From: Azoarcus sp. | Lineage (GTDB): Bacteria; Pseudomonadota; Gammaproteobacteria; Burkholderiales; Rhodocyclaceae | Direction of reading: 5' to 3' | Length of the DNA: 35,944 nucleotides | NCBI GenBank assembly: GCA_030656215.1 | Contig: JAUSOD010000098.1 | Span: 1 to 35,944, forward strand | In this document: positions 17,001 through 24,285 of the stretch, piece by piece | How positions within the stretch are numbered: position 1 is the stretch's first letter | Layout of the letters: every line of letters begins with the position of its first letter | Position numbers and translations under genes: made by a program | The notes under the pieces: generated by a model | The model's database searches: none | What the model saw: the letters and a program-made list of their open reading frames with translations, nothing else | Told to the model about the DNA's origin: nothing

Positions 17001-19224
17001 CCAGGCGGCTCTCGGCCTCTTCCGCGCTCAGGCACAGACGGGCCGGGAAGACCCTGGTGTGATTCTCGTCGCGGCGCAAGAACTGCCCGCGCTCCAGCCA
17101 GGCGATGGCGGTGACGACCTTGGTCTCGGCGTCGCGATCCTCGGCGTCGAAACTGGTGTGCACGGTGTCGTCGAGCAGGATCTCCCCGGCCGTGATCACC
17201 AGTTGCCCGCCCTTGCGCTTGCTGCTTTCGAAGCGCAGTTTTGCCAGGATCTGCTGAATGTCCCGGTGGCTCAGGCGCGACCTTTCGCTCAGGCCGAACT
17301 GGGTCTCGATGTCCTGCGGGTCGTACAGCAGCACGCAACGGGCGTCCTCCTGATCGCGCCCGGCGCGGCCCGCCTCCTGCAGGTAGTTTTCCAGCGAGCC
17401 CGGAATGTCGGCGTGCACCACCAGGCGCACGTCCTGTTTGTCGACGCCCATGCCGAACGCGTTGGTCGCGACGATGACGCGCAATTCGCTACTCTTGAAG
17501 TGGTCCTGGATGTCCTTCTTTTCGTGCGGCTGCAGCCCGGCATGAAAGTGTTTGCAGGTCCAGCCCTGTCCGAGCAGAAAGTCGGCGAGGTCTTCGGCCT
17601 TCTTGCGGCTGGCAACGAAGACCACGGCGCCGCCATCGCGCTCGCCCAGCTCGTCACCGAGCAGCAGGTGGGTGCGTGCGAACTTTTCTCCGGCGCTGAC
17701 CGGAAGGACCTCGAAGTGCAGATTGGGGCGCTCGGGCGTGCCAATGAAGGATTTGAAGGTGATTCCGAGGCCGCTGTGAAAATGCTCGCGGATATCGGTC
17801 AACACATCCTGTTTGGCGGTGGCGGTGAAGCAGCCGATCGGCGCAAGCTCGCCCTGGCCGGTGAACTCACGGATAAAGCGGGACGCGTAAAGATAGTCGG
17901 GGCGGAAATCGTTGCCCCACTTCGACAGGCAGTGCGCCTCGTCGAATATCCAGGCTCCGATCTGGCGGTGGGCAATCGCGTTGCGAAAGGCCTTATTGCG
18001 AAACTGCTCGGGGGAGACCAGCAAGATGCCGACATCGCCCAGCTGGATCTTTTCGAGCACGTCGGCGCGCTCGGGCATGGTGAGCAGGCCGTTGAGCGCC
18101 GCGCCACACTGGATGTTGCAGGCAAGCATGCCGTCGACCTGGTCTTTCATCAGTGATTGCAGCGGCGAGATGATGATCGTGAGGCTGCCGTTGCGGTGGT
18201 AGCGGTTGAGCGCGGGCAACTGGTAGCAGATCGACTTGCCGCCACCGGTAGCCAGCACGGCCAGCACCGAGGCACCGCGCATGCCGGCCACAACGATGTC
18301 GTGCTGCGCGCTGGTGCCGTCCGCTTCGTGACGAAAATCGTCGAAACCGAAATAGCGTTTGAGCTCGTGACGGGGGTCATGCGTGGTTTGGCAGTAGCTG
18401 CACTGTGGGTCGTCGCAGGGAACATCACGCAGCTCGGCGATGAGCTTGCCCACCGCCGGAAACTGGTGGCGAACCCACGGCGCAAGGACCGAGTTGCCGC
18501 CAGAAACCCGAAGCCAGGCCAAGGCGTAGGCGATGGGCCAGTGCAGTTCGGGCTGATGCAGCTCATGCTCGATCAGCGCACTCAGGCGGGTGGTGCACAC
18601 TTTGTGCGTTCGCCGCAGGCCCGGATCGGTTTCAGCGAGCAGCCCCGGCAACAGCTCAGCCACCTCGCCCAGCGACGCAGGCGTGCGCCCGGTCTTGGCG
18701 AAAAACAGGTTGCCGAGCCCAGCCCCGGTTTGCGGGGCGACCAGCGCCTGATAACAGCGCAGCTCATCGCGATGGGTGTCCGCGAGCCGGTCGAAGGCCT
18801 CCTGCTGGTCGAGGAACAGCGTCAGCGTCGAGCGGCAATCGGCCAGCGGCGAGTTGAGGCTGTCGCGGATCAGCTTGTAATCCTTGATCAGGCGGTGATA
18901 GGGGTTCTGCGGAAATGCCAGCGGTGACAAACGCAGCGTGTCGGTTGCCGGGAGCTGCAGGACCGGGTTTGCGGGTGCCGCACGGCGCAGCACGGCAAGG
19001 TCGTGCCCGATGATGTTGTGCCCAAGCACGAAACTCGCTCCCGCAGCCATCTCGCCGAGCCGGCCCAGCGCAGCATCAAGTTGCCTGCCGCCATTGAGTT
19101 CCAAGGTGGCACCGGTATCGGGGCGGAGTGCGCCGATCTTGATGATGCGTTCCGGCTCGCCCTCGTCCGCCGGCACCACTTCAAGGTCAAGGATCAGGCA
19201 CTTCGGTTGAGCTGCTTGCGCCAT
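14077..19224 (-). CDS. Exonuclease-RecQ-UvrD triple-fusion helicase
   Basis: A single 1715-residue protein combining three nucleic-acid engines. Residues 1-200 look like a DnaQ-type DEDD 3'-5' exonuclease: D13 and E15 in LDLEV, D75 in GHNIIGHD, D129 in PLADCR. Residues about 290-640 form a RecQ-type SF2 helicase, with Walker A GGGKS at K330, DEAH at 428-431, VATNAFGMGVDK and QEAGRAGRD. Residues about 640-1090 hold RecQ-C/winged-helix-like and helical regions. From about 1110 to the end there is a UvrD/Rep SF1 helicase: GPGSGKT with K1124, VDEYQD with D1239/E1240, GDDDQNIYQWRGG, VDNYRS, GTVHAAKGLEF and YVGMTRAEETL. All motor residues look intact, so it is not a decayed gene. Ordinary RecQ is about 600 residues. 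The start ATG has only a weak ribosome-binding site. Function in DNA repair or phage defence is inference. It stands alone. Confidence 0.88.
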   Translation of the reverse strand: MAQAAQPKCLILDLEVVPADEGEPERIIKIGALRPDTGATLELNGGRQLDAALGRLGEMAAGASFVLGHNIIGHDLAVLRRAAPANPVLQLPATDTLRLSPLAFPQNPYHRLIKDYKLIRDSLNSPLADCRSTLTLFLDQQEAFDRLADTHRDELRCYQALVAPQTGAGLGNLFFAKTGRTPASLGEVAELLPGLLAETDPGLRRTHKVCTTRLSALIEHELHQPELHWPIAYALAWLRVSGGNSVLAPWVRHQFPAVGKLIAELRDVPCDDPQCSYCQTTHDPRHELKRYFGFDDFRHEADGTSAQHDIVVAGMRGASVLAVLATGGGKSICYQLPALNRYHRNGSLTIIISPLQSLMKDQVDGMLACNIQCGAALNGLLTMPERADVLEKIQLGDVGILLVSPEQFRNKAFRNAIAHRQIGAWIFDEAHCLSKWGNDFRPDYLYASRFIREFTGQGELAPIGCFTATAKQDVLTDIREHFHSGLGITFKSFIGTPERPNLHFEVLPVSAGEKFARTHLLLGDELGERDGGAVVFVASRKKAEDLADFLLGQGWTCKHFHAGLQPHEKKDIQDHFKSSELRVIVATNAFGMGVDKQDVRLVVHADIPGSLENYLQEAGRAGRDQEDARCVLLYDPQDIETQFGLSERSRLSHRDIQQILAKLRFESSKRKGGQLVITAGEILLDDTVHTSFDAEDRDAETKVVTAIAWLERGQFLRRDENHTRVFPARLCLSAEEAESRLGKAGLPVRRLEQYRAILRFLYSAAADERVNTDLLMQLTGQTSEEVSASLKQLEALGLLENDAQLTLYLRHGVAGASSDRLKQSLALERALFKALRELAPDADHGEWQDINLTPLTTTLRANADLPDLLPLHVLRLLQSLAQDRDGDSQQRSSFELRQLGRDYLKLRIRGGYTWSQVEGLGDKRRAIAAATLPFLIAKIPAGLRGKDLLVNTTFGELQQLLSSDLELNATIKPEKRLKAMEHVLLYLHHQEILTLNHGMTVMRRAMTIDINAEKHGQRFAKEDYRRLDEHYRERRIQVHVMREYAEIALREMADALRLVMHYFTGSKDEFLRRYFAGKEDILQLATSEGSWKAIIDALDRTQKAIVADHKDCNRLILAGPGSGKTRVVVHRIAYLLRVRRVPAAAVIALTFNRHAANEIRHRLFDLVGNDAIGLTVLTYHAMAMRLTGTSFNRRDKLDDGELDGLLDRAADLLEGKALVDGEDDLRERLLQGYRYILVDEYQDIDDRQYRLVSALAKRHGEQSGESGAELCILAVGDDDQNIYQWRGGSNRHIETFRTEYSAQISYLVDNYRSTRNIISASNRLIEHNAERLKADQPIRIDKQRADDPPGGRWQTLDTERAGKVLRIRLPAADRAAGNLQAQAVMAELQRLRSLAQCEDWQGCAILARSHRYLWPLQAWCEHHGVPYFLAADKHSALPLTRQRAFVRFVAHLRATDARFLEISAAARDAQENTPDPQWQSFFGIAFEQLAGEFGNCQLAPATLIDWLYNYAREIRQQRRPGLFLGTVHAAKGLEFRHVALLDGDWSAKREQLDEERRLYYVGMTRAEETLTLCEFAPDNAFTRSLGDDVPTRPFNGEHDPALDVQFQTLSLKDIDLGYAGRQAMGAAIHKAIGRLEPGDALHLEPDGERYAIRDSAGERLGRTSKAFCLDIEPEACEVAGIITRYIEDTEKEYLAAVKCEQWEIVVPRLKGRRRG

Positions 19225-19792
19225 TCAGTGCTTCGTCGCCTCGTGTTCGCCTCTCGCGGCGTTGATTATTATCGAGGTGAACTGCATTTTCAGCAGTACC
19301 GACACGCTCCGGGGCGAAAGCACCACGCTGCACGAATGGCCTGTCCGTAGGTTGATCTGGCGGCTACCCGTGCATCGTCCGGCAACGGACAGGCGCTGCA
19401 CCTTGCTTCAAGCCCCTGGCGCTTGACCCCTTCACGACAGAATACGCCAGGTGCCGGAATACGTGTGCGCCATATGGCTCAATCATTGACGCATGGATAT
19501 TTGTTCATCCGTGTATATGACTTCAAAGAGCTCGTCGCCGACGAGAAAGCTCGGCACCGGCAATGTCGATAGCCGGCCCCGCGCACACCGGAGTTGAACT
19601 GTGCTGCCGACGCGCTCAGCAGAATTCAACCCAGCGCTGCGCCGGCCCCTTACGCTGGGCCTGTCTTCCCGCGCGGCGTCGCAACTCCCGGCACGCCGCC
19701 CTCCCTGCGGACCCCGCCCCTGTTCGGGGGCGGGCCTTTTGCCGCCCGGCAGGATGCGGCGAAGCGGACCGACCGCCACCGAGGATCAGACC
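19225..19792. other. 568-base intergenic region with an orphan terminator
   Basis: No supportable protein gene. The region must contain the leftward promoter of the fusion helicase (an AT-rich GATAATAAT stretch near 19262-19272 on the minus strand is a candidate) and the rightward promoter of the DUF2917 gene. A strong plus-strand terminator at 19713-19740 has no protein gene upstream on that strand. Just before it, CCAGCG...CGCTGG arms around 19630-19660 could form a further hairpin. A small RNA or a transcription-attenuating leader is possible. Confidence 0.45.
19713..19740 (+). terminator. Strong hairpin with T-tract, orphan or attenuator
   Basis: CCCGCCCC (19713-19720) pairs perfectly with GGGGCGGG (19727-19734) around a 6-base loop and is followed by CCTTTT. 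It lies 52 bases before the ATG of the DUF2917 gene, with no plus-strand protein gene before it for more than 5 kb. It therefore ends either an unannotated small transcript or acts inside the DUF2917 leader. Confidence 0.65.
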
Positions 19793-20170
19793 ATGCACGC
19801 GACCGACGACACCCGATGGATCATGGAACTGGACAGGGGCGCAACGCTCGCCTTCAGCTTGCGCCAGGGCATGGTGGTGGTCTGCCACCGCGGCAGCGTG
19901 TGGCTGACCGAATACCACCCCGGCGTCGATATCGTACTGGCGGCAGGAGAACGCCACACCACGACCGTTGACGGGCAGGTGGTGATAAGCAGTCGCGGAG
20001 CGGCGCAGATCGCGATCAGCCCGGTATCAGGATTGCTTGCCGGACACCAGCGGCTCCGCCTCATCGGCAAGGCCCTCGCTAGGCTAAACCGCAGGCTGCA
20101 GCTCGGTGGCAAGACTCATGAGCACCCTGGCGCAGGCGTGCACGACGGGACGCGCACGCCCGCCTGCTGA
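19793..20170 (+). CDS. DUF2917 domain-containing protein
   Basis: A 125-residue cytoplasmic protein. Residues about 12-80 (ELDRGATLAFSLRQGMVVVC, then GSVWLTEYHPGVDIVLAAGE) match the small beta-rich DUF2917 domain found widely in Betaproteobacteria, often beside a LysR gene, as here. Its function is unknown; the fold is probably cupin-like by the strand pattern and the W-LT/G-D arrangement. GAGGA precedes the ATG at 19793. The last 87 bases overlap the 3' end of the convergent LysR gene, so the Gly/His-rich tail is encoded opposite that gene's terminus. Confidence 0.75.
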   Translation: MHATDDTRWIMELDRGATLAFSLRQGMVVVCHRGSVWLTEYHPGVDIVLAAGERHTTTVDGQVVISSRGAAQIAISPVSGLLAGHQRLRLIGKALARLNRRLQLGGKTHEHPGAGVHDGTRTPAC

Positions 20171-20980
20171 ATACAACAGCACGTAGCTCTTGCCCGTCAG
20201 GCGCAGCCCATGCACCGGCACCAAGCCGTGGCGCTCGCAAAACCCGCCGCTCAGGCGCAGCGGCAGCAAGGCCAGGCCTTCGCCGCGCACACAGGCCGTC
20301 AGCACCGCATAGAGATCGTGACACACCAGGTCCGGCTCGCGCGGCAGCGCGCCAAGACCGATCCGTTGCGCGAGCCGCGACCACGGAAGCGACGGATGTT
20401 CGATCAGGGGCTCGCTCGCCAGCAGGTCCGGCAGCGAGCGCAGGCCGAACCCTGCGGCACGCGCGGCGGGGGCCAGGATGCCCAGCGTTTCGGCCCACAA
20501 CACGCTTGCCTCGCCATCGAGCTCTTCCGGGTGACAGTAGCGGATGGCAATGTCACACTCGCTGCGCTCAAGATCCGACAAGGCCTCGCTCGCCGACACG
20601 GTGAAGGCCACCCGCGGACAGGCGGCACGAAGCGCCTCGAGCCGTGGCACCAGCCACAGCCGGGCAAGCCCCGGGCTGGCGGAAATCCGGATCTCGGTGG
20701 TGTAATCGCCGCCGAGGCTGTGCAGCGCGTCGGCGGTGCCACGGGCAAAGACCGCCACCGCATCGTAGTAGGCACGACCCTCGTCGGTCAGCTCGACCTC
20801 GGGGAGCTGACGCACCAGCAGGCGCAAGCCGGTGCGTTCTTCGAGCAGGGCGATGGAGCCGGCGAGTGCGGCCCTGGTCACGCCCAGTTCGCGCAGCGCG
20901 CGCCCGACCGTCCCGTGGCGCACCAGCGCCTCGAACGCGACCAGGGCATGCAGTGGGGGAACTGGCATCGTCATCGACAT
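20084..20980 (-). CDS. LysR family transcriptional regulator
   Basis: A LysR-type regulator of about 298 residues. The N-terminal winged helix (HALVAFEALVRHGTVGRALRELGVTRAALAGSIALLEERTGLRL) is followed by a co-inducer-binding domain beginning IRISASPGLARLWLVPRLEALR and ending near GKSYVLLYSAG. The group resembles GcvA-like LysR proteins. I favour ATG 20980, preceded by CAGGAT; an in-frame ATG at 21010 gives 308 residues but lacks a ribosome-binding site and would overlap the GTG start of the divergent LysR gene. Its 3' end overlaps the DUF2917 gene. A role in controlling DUF2917, the divergent LysR gene or the MFS transporter is plausible but not shown. Confidence 0.83.
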   Translation of the reverse strand: MSMTMPVPPLHALVAFEALVRHGTVGRALRELGVTRAALAGSIALLEERTGLRLLVRQLPEVELTDEGRAYYDAVAVFARGTADALHSLGGDYTTEIRISASPGLARLWLVPRLEALRAACPRVAFTVSASEALSDLERSECDIAIRYCHPEELDGEASVLWAETLGILAPAARAAGFGLRSLPDLLASEPLIEHPSLPWSRLAQRIGLGALPREPDLVCHDLYAVLTACVRGEGLALLPLRLSGGFCERHGLVPVHGLRLTGKSYVLLYSAGGRARPVVHACARVLMSLATELQPAV

Positions 20981-20997
20981 GGTGGAGCATCCTGCAG

Positions 20998-21948
20998 GTG
21001 AGTCGTTCATTATTGCGTGATCTGCCCTTGCTGGAACTGGTAGCGCTCGAGGCGACGATCCGCCTGGGCAGCCTTGCGCTGGCCGCCGAGGCGCTGTCGG
21101 TCACGCCCTCGGCGATCAGCCATCGCATCCGCCAGATCGAGCGCACCCTCGGTCTCACCCTGCTCGAACGGCGCGGACGCGGCGTGGTGCCGACTGCCGC
21201 GGGGCTGGCCTGCCATGCGGAGTTGAGCCCGCTGATTGCGGGTTTTCGCGAGGCCACGCTGGCGCTGCGGATGCACACCCAGCAGCGGCTCCACTTCGAC
21301 GTGACCCCGGTGCTAGGTGCCAGCTGGCTGCCCCGCCAGTTTCCTGCGCTGCGCCAACACCTTGGCCTGCCCGGCTTGCGTTTCGAGCTCAGTACCAACC
21401 GGGTTCCGGATGCGCGCCCCAATCCCGCTGCCGACATCGTGATGGATTTTTCCGCTGCGCCGCCGGCGGACAGCGCCCGCCGCCTGTTCGACGGCGGGAT
21501 GGGCATCTACGTCGCCGCCGCCAGCCCGCTCGCCGCACCGGTATCGGTGCGCGACCTGCAACACCACGCGCTGGTGCGACACTCGGCCGCCGACTGGATC
21601 CAGTGGAGCGGCGCCGTGTTCGGCCACTGCCCGCCGCTGCACTACTCGGTTACCCTCGACGACCCCCTGAGCGCGCTCGAGGCCTGCATCGCCGGCGCCG
21701 GGCCGGTGCTGCTCACCACCCTTGCCGCGCGCGATCATGTCCAGGCCGGCCTGCTCCGGTCGGCGCACCCCGCGTCAGTCGACACCGGGTGCTACTGGCT
21801 GGCCCTCACCCCGCGCGGCCTGCTCAAACCACTCGCGCACCGGGCCGCCGATCACCTTCTTACCCTGGCCGCCAGCGGATGGCGTAGCCCATCAACCGGA
21901 AACCCCCTCAACGACACAGGAAATCCAGCGCCAGCATCGAGATCATGA
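20998..21948 (+). CDS. LysR family transcriptional regulator, divergent partner
   Basis: A 316-residue LysR-type regulator. The HTH (LLELVALEATIRLGSLALAAEALSVTPSAISHRIRQIERTLGL) sits at the N-terminus and the substrate-binding domain starts around RLHFDVTPVLGASWLPRQFP. I chose GTG 20998 because GGTGGAG lies ten bases before it; a TTG at 21013 is a shorter alternative. Frames extend far upstream but only across the other LysR gene. The two LysR genes face away from each other with an 18-base gap or a 13-base overlap, depending on starts, so each protein probably binds within the other's 5' region. The last 41 bases overlap the convergent small membrane protein gene at 21908-22057. Confidence 0.83.
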   Translation: MSRSLLRDLPLLELVALEATIRLGSLALAAEALSVTPSAISHRIRQIERTLGLTLLERRGRGVVPTAAGLACHAELSPLIAGFREATLALRMHTQQRLHFDVTPVLGASWLPRQFPALRQHLGLPGLRFELSTNRVPDARPNPAADIVMDFSAAPPADSARRLFDGGMGIYVAAASPLAAPVSVRDLQHHALVRHSAADWIQWSGAVFGHCPPLHYSVTLDDPLSALEACIAGAGPVLLTTLAARDHVQAGLLRSAHPASVDTGCYWLALTPRGLLKPLAHRAADHLLTLAASGWRSPSTGNPLNDTGNPAPASRS

Positions 21949-22057
21949 AATCGGGGGCGAGGTAGGCACGCATTGCCAGCATCGCCACGCCCCCGATCGA
22001 CAGCGCAAGGACGAGGTCGAGCACGGCACCGCCCCGTGCACCCTGCCGTCCGCTCAT
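21908..22057 (-). CDS. 49-residue single-pass membrane protein coupled to the MFS gene
   Basis: A small protein starting MSGRQGARGG, with one hydrophobic segment (about residues 11-33, LDLVLALSIGGVAMLAMRAYL) and a short hydrophobic tail ending LDFLCR. Its ATG overlaps the TGA of the MFS gene by four bases (ATGA at 22054-22057), the classic arrangement for translational coupling, so I consider it real despite its length. Small subunits or companions of MFS carriers encoded directly downstream are known in Proteobacteria, and this may be one. Positive charges before the segment suggest N-in orientation. Its 3' end overlaps the convergent LysR gene by 41 bases. Confidence 0.6.
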   Translation of the reverse strand: MSGRQGARGGAVLDLVLALSIGGVAMLAMRAYLAPDFMISMLALDFLCR

Positions 22058-23274
22058 GCCACCCGCCCTGCCGGCGCCGACAGCCCGACCACCCGGTCGT
22101 CGATCGGGTAATGCAGGATGGCCGCCACCAGCGAGAGTCCGATCGACACCGTCCAGATCACCGCATAGGAGCCGGTCGCATCGAATACCATTCCCCCCAG
22201 CCACACGCCGAGAAAGCTCCCCAGCTGGTGACTGAAGAAGACGAAGCCGAACAGGGTCGAGATGTAGCGCACACCGAAGATCTGCGACAGCACGCCACTG
22301 GTCAGCGGCACCGTGCCCAGCCACAGGAAGCCCATTCCGGCCGCGAACGCATAGGTCGTGGCCGCACTGACCGGCATCGCCACGTAGGCCACGATCAGCA
22401 AGCCGCGCAGCAGATAAAGAATGCTCAGCAGATTCTTTGCCCGCCATTTTCCGCCCAACTGGCCCCAGAACCACGTGCCGGCGACGTTGAGCAGCCCGAC
22501 CAGGCTCAGGGCGATCATGCCGGTTCGCGGCGTCAGCCCCTGATCGACCAGAAAGGCCGGCAGATGGTTGCCGATGAAGCCGAGCTGAAAGCCGCACACC
22601 AGGAAGCCCAGGCCAAGCAGCCAGAAGCCGCGATGCGAGAACGCCTCCGCCAGCGCCTGAGACAGCGCCTGGGGTGGCCGTGCCGAAGCGGTGTCGCCCG
22701 CTGCCGGCTCGGCCATGACCGCGGCGAGCAAGATCATCAGCGCGACCGTGGCGGCCAGCACCCACAGCCCCTGGGCCCAGCCGGTTCCCGTGATCAGGCT
22801 CTGCGCGTAGGGCAGCATGGCGAACTGCCCGAGCGAACCGAGCGCACCGGCCGCGCCGAGCGCCGCACTGCGCCGCTCGGCGGCAACGGCACGACCGATG
22901 GCGCCATAGATGATGCCGAAGCCAGTGCCGCTCAACCCCAGACCGACCAGCACCCCCGCGGTCAGGCCAAGCTCGAGGCCGTCGGCCGACAGCGGCATCA
23001 GCACCAGCCCCAGCACATAGGCAAGGGCACCGCCGAGCACCACCCGGCCCGCGCCGTAGCGGTCGGCGATCATGCCGGTGAAGGGCTGGGCGATTCCCCA
23101 CACCAGATTCTGCAATGCAATGGCAAAGGCAAAGGTCTCGCGCCCCCAGCCAAGATCGAAACTCATCGGCTGCAGGAACAGGCCGAAGCTGTGCCGCATG
23201 CCGAGCGACAGGCTCAGCACCAGCCCGCCACAGATGATGACCAGCGTGGGCGTACGCCATGAATGAGTGCGCAT
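22054..23274 (-). CDS. MFS transporter
   Basis: A 406-residue integral membrane protein with twelve predicted helices in two halves. The loop between helices 2 and 3 carries GMIADRYGAGRVV, the MFS signature position, and GQLGGKWRAKN is its counterpart in the second half. A hydrophilic linker (about residues 190-205) separates the halves. The PMSFDLGWGRETFAFAIALQNL opening resembles monocarboxylate/oxalate-formate-type carriers. The start ATG 23274 has a strong GGAGGA five bases upstream. It is co-translated with a 49-residue membrane protein. The substrate is likely an organic acid, by family resemblance only. The adjacent LysR genes are candidate regulators. Confidence 0.86.
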   Translation of the reverse strand: MRTHSWRTPTLVIICGGLVLSLSLGMRHSFGLFLQPMSFDLGWGRETFAFAIALQNLVWGIAQPFTGMIADRYGAGRVVLGGALAYVLGLVLMPLSADGLELGLTAGVLVGLGLSGTGFGIIYGAIGRAVAAERRSAALGAAGALGSLGQFAMLPYAQSLITGTGWAQGLWVLAATVALMILLAAVMAEPAAGDTASARPPQALSQALAEAFSHRGFWLLGLGFLVCGFQLGFIGNHLPAFLVDQGLTPRTGMIALSLVGLLNVAGTWFWGQLGGKWRAKNLLSILYLLRGLLIVAYVAMPVSAATTYAFAAGMGFLWLGTVPLTSGVLSQIFGVRYISTLFGFVFFSHQLGSFLGVWLGGMVFDATGSYAVIWTVSIGLSLVAAILHYPIDDRVVGLSAPAGRVA

Positions 23275-23576
23275 GATTCCTCCGGAATCGACGATCGGGT
23301 GTTCCCAGCTTAGGGCTGGCCCGGCGGTCGATCTGCGAGGATTGCTGTCACCGATTCAAGCGATATTCATGTGAGCGGATAAAGGGAAAACGGATGACCT
23401 GCGCTCAGAACACCGACAAACCGGTGCGCGCGACGAACATTTCGAGCGGATGCGCGCCGTCGCTGCCATGCTTCCGGCGCCGCGTCGGCACCGGGTAGAA
23501 TTCCCGCCTGCAATCGCCCCCGGAGATCTCCCGGGCCACCGATCGCTTCACCAGAGCGGCAAACCGGAGGAGGCGC
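23275..23576. other. Divergent intergenic region, MFS and small Cys-rich protein
   Basis: No gene is supportable here. A TAGAAT at 23496-23501 is a candidate -10 box for the rightward small gene, with no clear -35. The last bases carry its strong ribosome-binding site GGAGGAGG. The MFS promoter should lie near 23290-23350 but I cannot place it. Confidence 0.35.
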
Positions 23577-23804
23577 ATGGAACCCGAACCACGACGCGCC
23601 ATTAGGGCACCGGCCGATTCGGACAGGAAGTGCAATCAGTGCACCCACTACTACATCACCCACGAAGTCGCATTTCCGCACGCCTGCCGGGCCTTGAACT
23701 TCAAAAGCCGGGCGCTGCCCTGCCGCGAGGTACTAGCTGCCTCGGGGGAAGAGTGCCAGTACTTTGAAGCCAAGCAGCGCACCATACGTAAGGGCACCCG
23801 ATGA
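23577..23804 (+). CDS. Small Cys-rich conserved protein, possible zinc-binding
   Basis: A 75-residue protein with a CxxC pair (C19, C22 in KCNQCTHYYITH) and three more cysteines at C37, C49 and C60, in a pattern shared by a small Betaproteobacterial family (CNxCxHYYITH...FPxxCRAxxFKSRxLP...SGxxCxxF). I recognise the pattern but know no function; relatives are sometimes labelled uracil-DNA glycosylase, which the sequence does not support. The start has an almost ideal GGAGGAGG six bases upstream. Four or five cysteines plus H24 could hold a metal ion. It appears monocistronic, followed by a hairpin. Confidence 0.72.
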   Translation: MEPEPRRAIRAPADSDRKCNQCTHYYITHEVAFPHACRALNFKSRALPCREVLAASGEECQYFEAKQRTIRKGTR

Positions 23805-23860
23805 AGCGGAGGGCAAGCGATTCACCCATTTTTGAAGAGCTGGCCTAGGAATGTTCAACG

Positions 23861-23899
23861 CTGACCCCCGCTCTGACATTCGTTGGAGCGGGGGGTCAG
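23861..23899. terminator. Hairpin between convergent genes
   Basis: CTGACCCCCGCTC (23861-23873) pairs with GAGCGGGGGGTCAG (23886-23899) with one bulged base and a 12-base loop. It lies between the Cys-rich gene and the convergent PRC-barrel gene, whose stop is two bases away. Neither strand has a good T-tract, so it may be a weak bidirectional terminator or an RNA-stabilising end. Confidence 0.45.
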
Positions 23900-23901
23900 T
23901 T

Positions 23902-24285
23902 TCAGTACGTCGTGCCGTAATGGGCGTGAACGCTCTTTCCCCAGGCGGCATCTGCCATATTGGGCCAGTTGTCGGTATCGAACCCAGGTGCGTTCTTCAG
24001 GCGCTCTTCGTCGGTATCCATGACAAAGCGCTTGTTTTCGGTATCGACCGTCAGGGCGCTCCACGGTACGGCAAAGAGCTTTTCGCCGAGACTGAGGAAA
24101 CCGCCGAAGGACAGTACGGCATAGCAAACCTTACCGTTTTCAATGTCTATCATGAGATCCTTGATGCTGCCCAGTTTCTCACCCTTCGGGTTGTACACGT
24201 CGTCGCTGCTGAGCGAACCGGCACTGAGTACCCTTGAGCCAAAACGGCCGGCATTGCTTACTTCGGTATGGATCGATTCGTTCAT
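23902..24285 (-). CDS. PRC-barrel domain protein
   Basis: A 127-residue protein whose central part (about 25-95) is a PRC-barrel: LSSDDVYNPKGEKLGSIKDL, then VCYAVLSFGGFLSLGEKLFAVPWSAL. The C-terminal tail (NWPNMADAAWGKSVHAHYG) is typical of the short stress-associated members. PRC-barrels are small beta-barrels found in photosynthetic reaction-centre H subunits and RimM; in free-standing form they are thought to mediate protein or RNA contacts. ATG 24285 is preceded by AGGAG; the frame is open upstream but without a site. An 18-base imperfect palindrome lies 77-94 bases upstream of the start. Function unknown. Confidence 0.8.
   Translation of the reverse strand: MNESIHTEVSNAGRFGSRVLSAGSLSSDDVYNPKGEKLGSIKDLMIDIENGKVCYAVLSFGGFLSLGEKLFAVPWSALTVDTENKRFVMDTDEERLKNAPGFDTDNWPNMADAAWGKSVHAHYGTTY

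Noticed and set aside
16108-18156. 682-codon open frame on the plus strand opposite the fusion helicase
   Set aside because: It mirrors third-position GC bias of the minus-strand gene, has no recognisable family, no ribosome-binding site and low-complexity composition.
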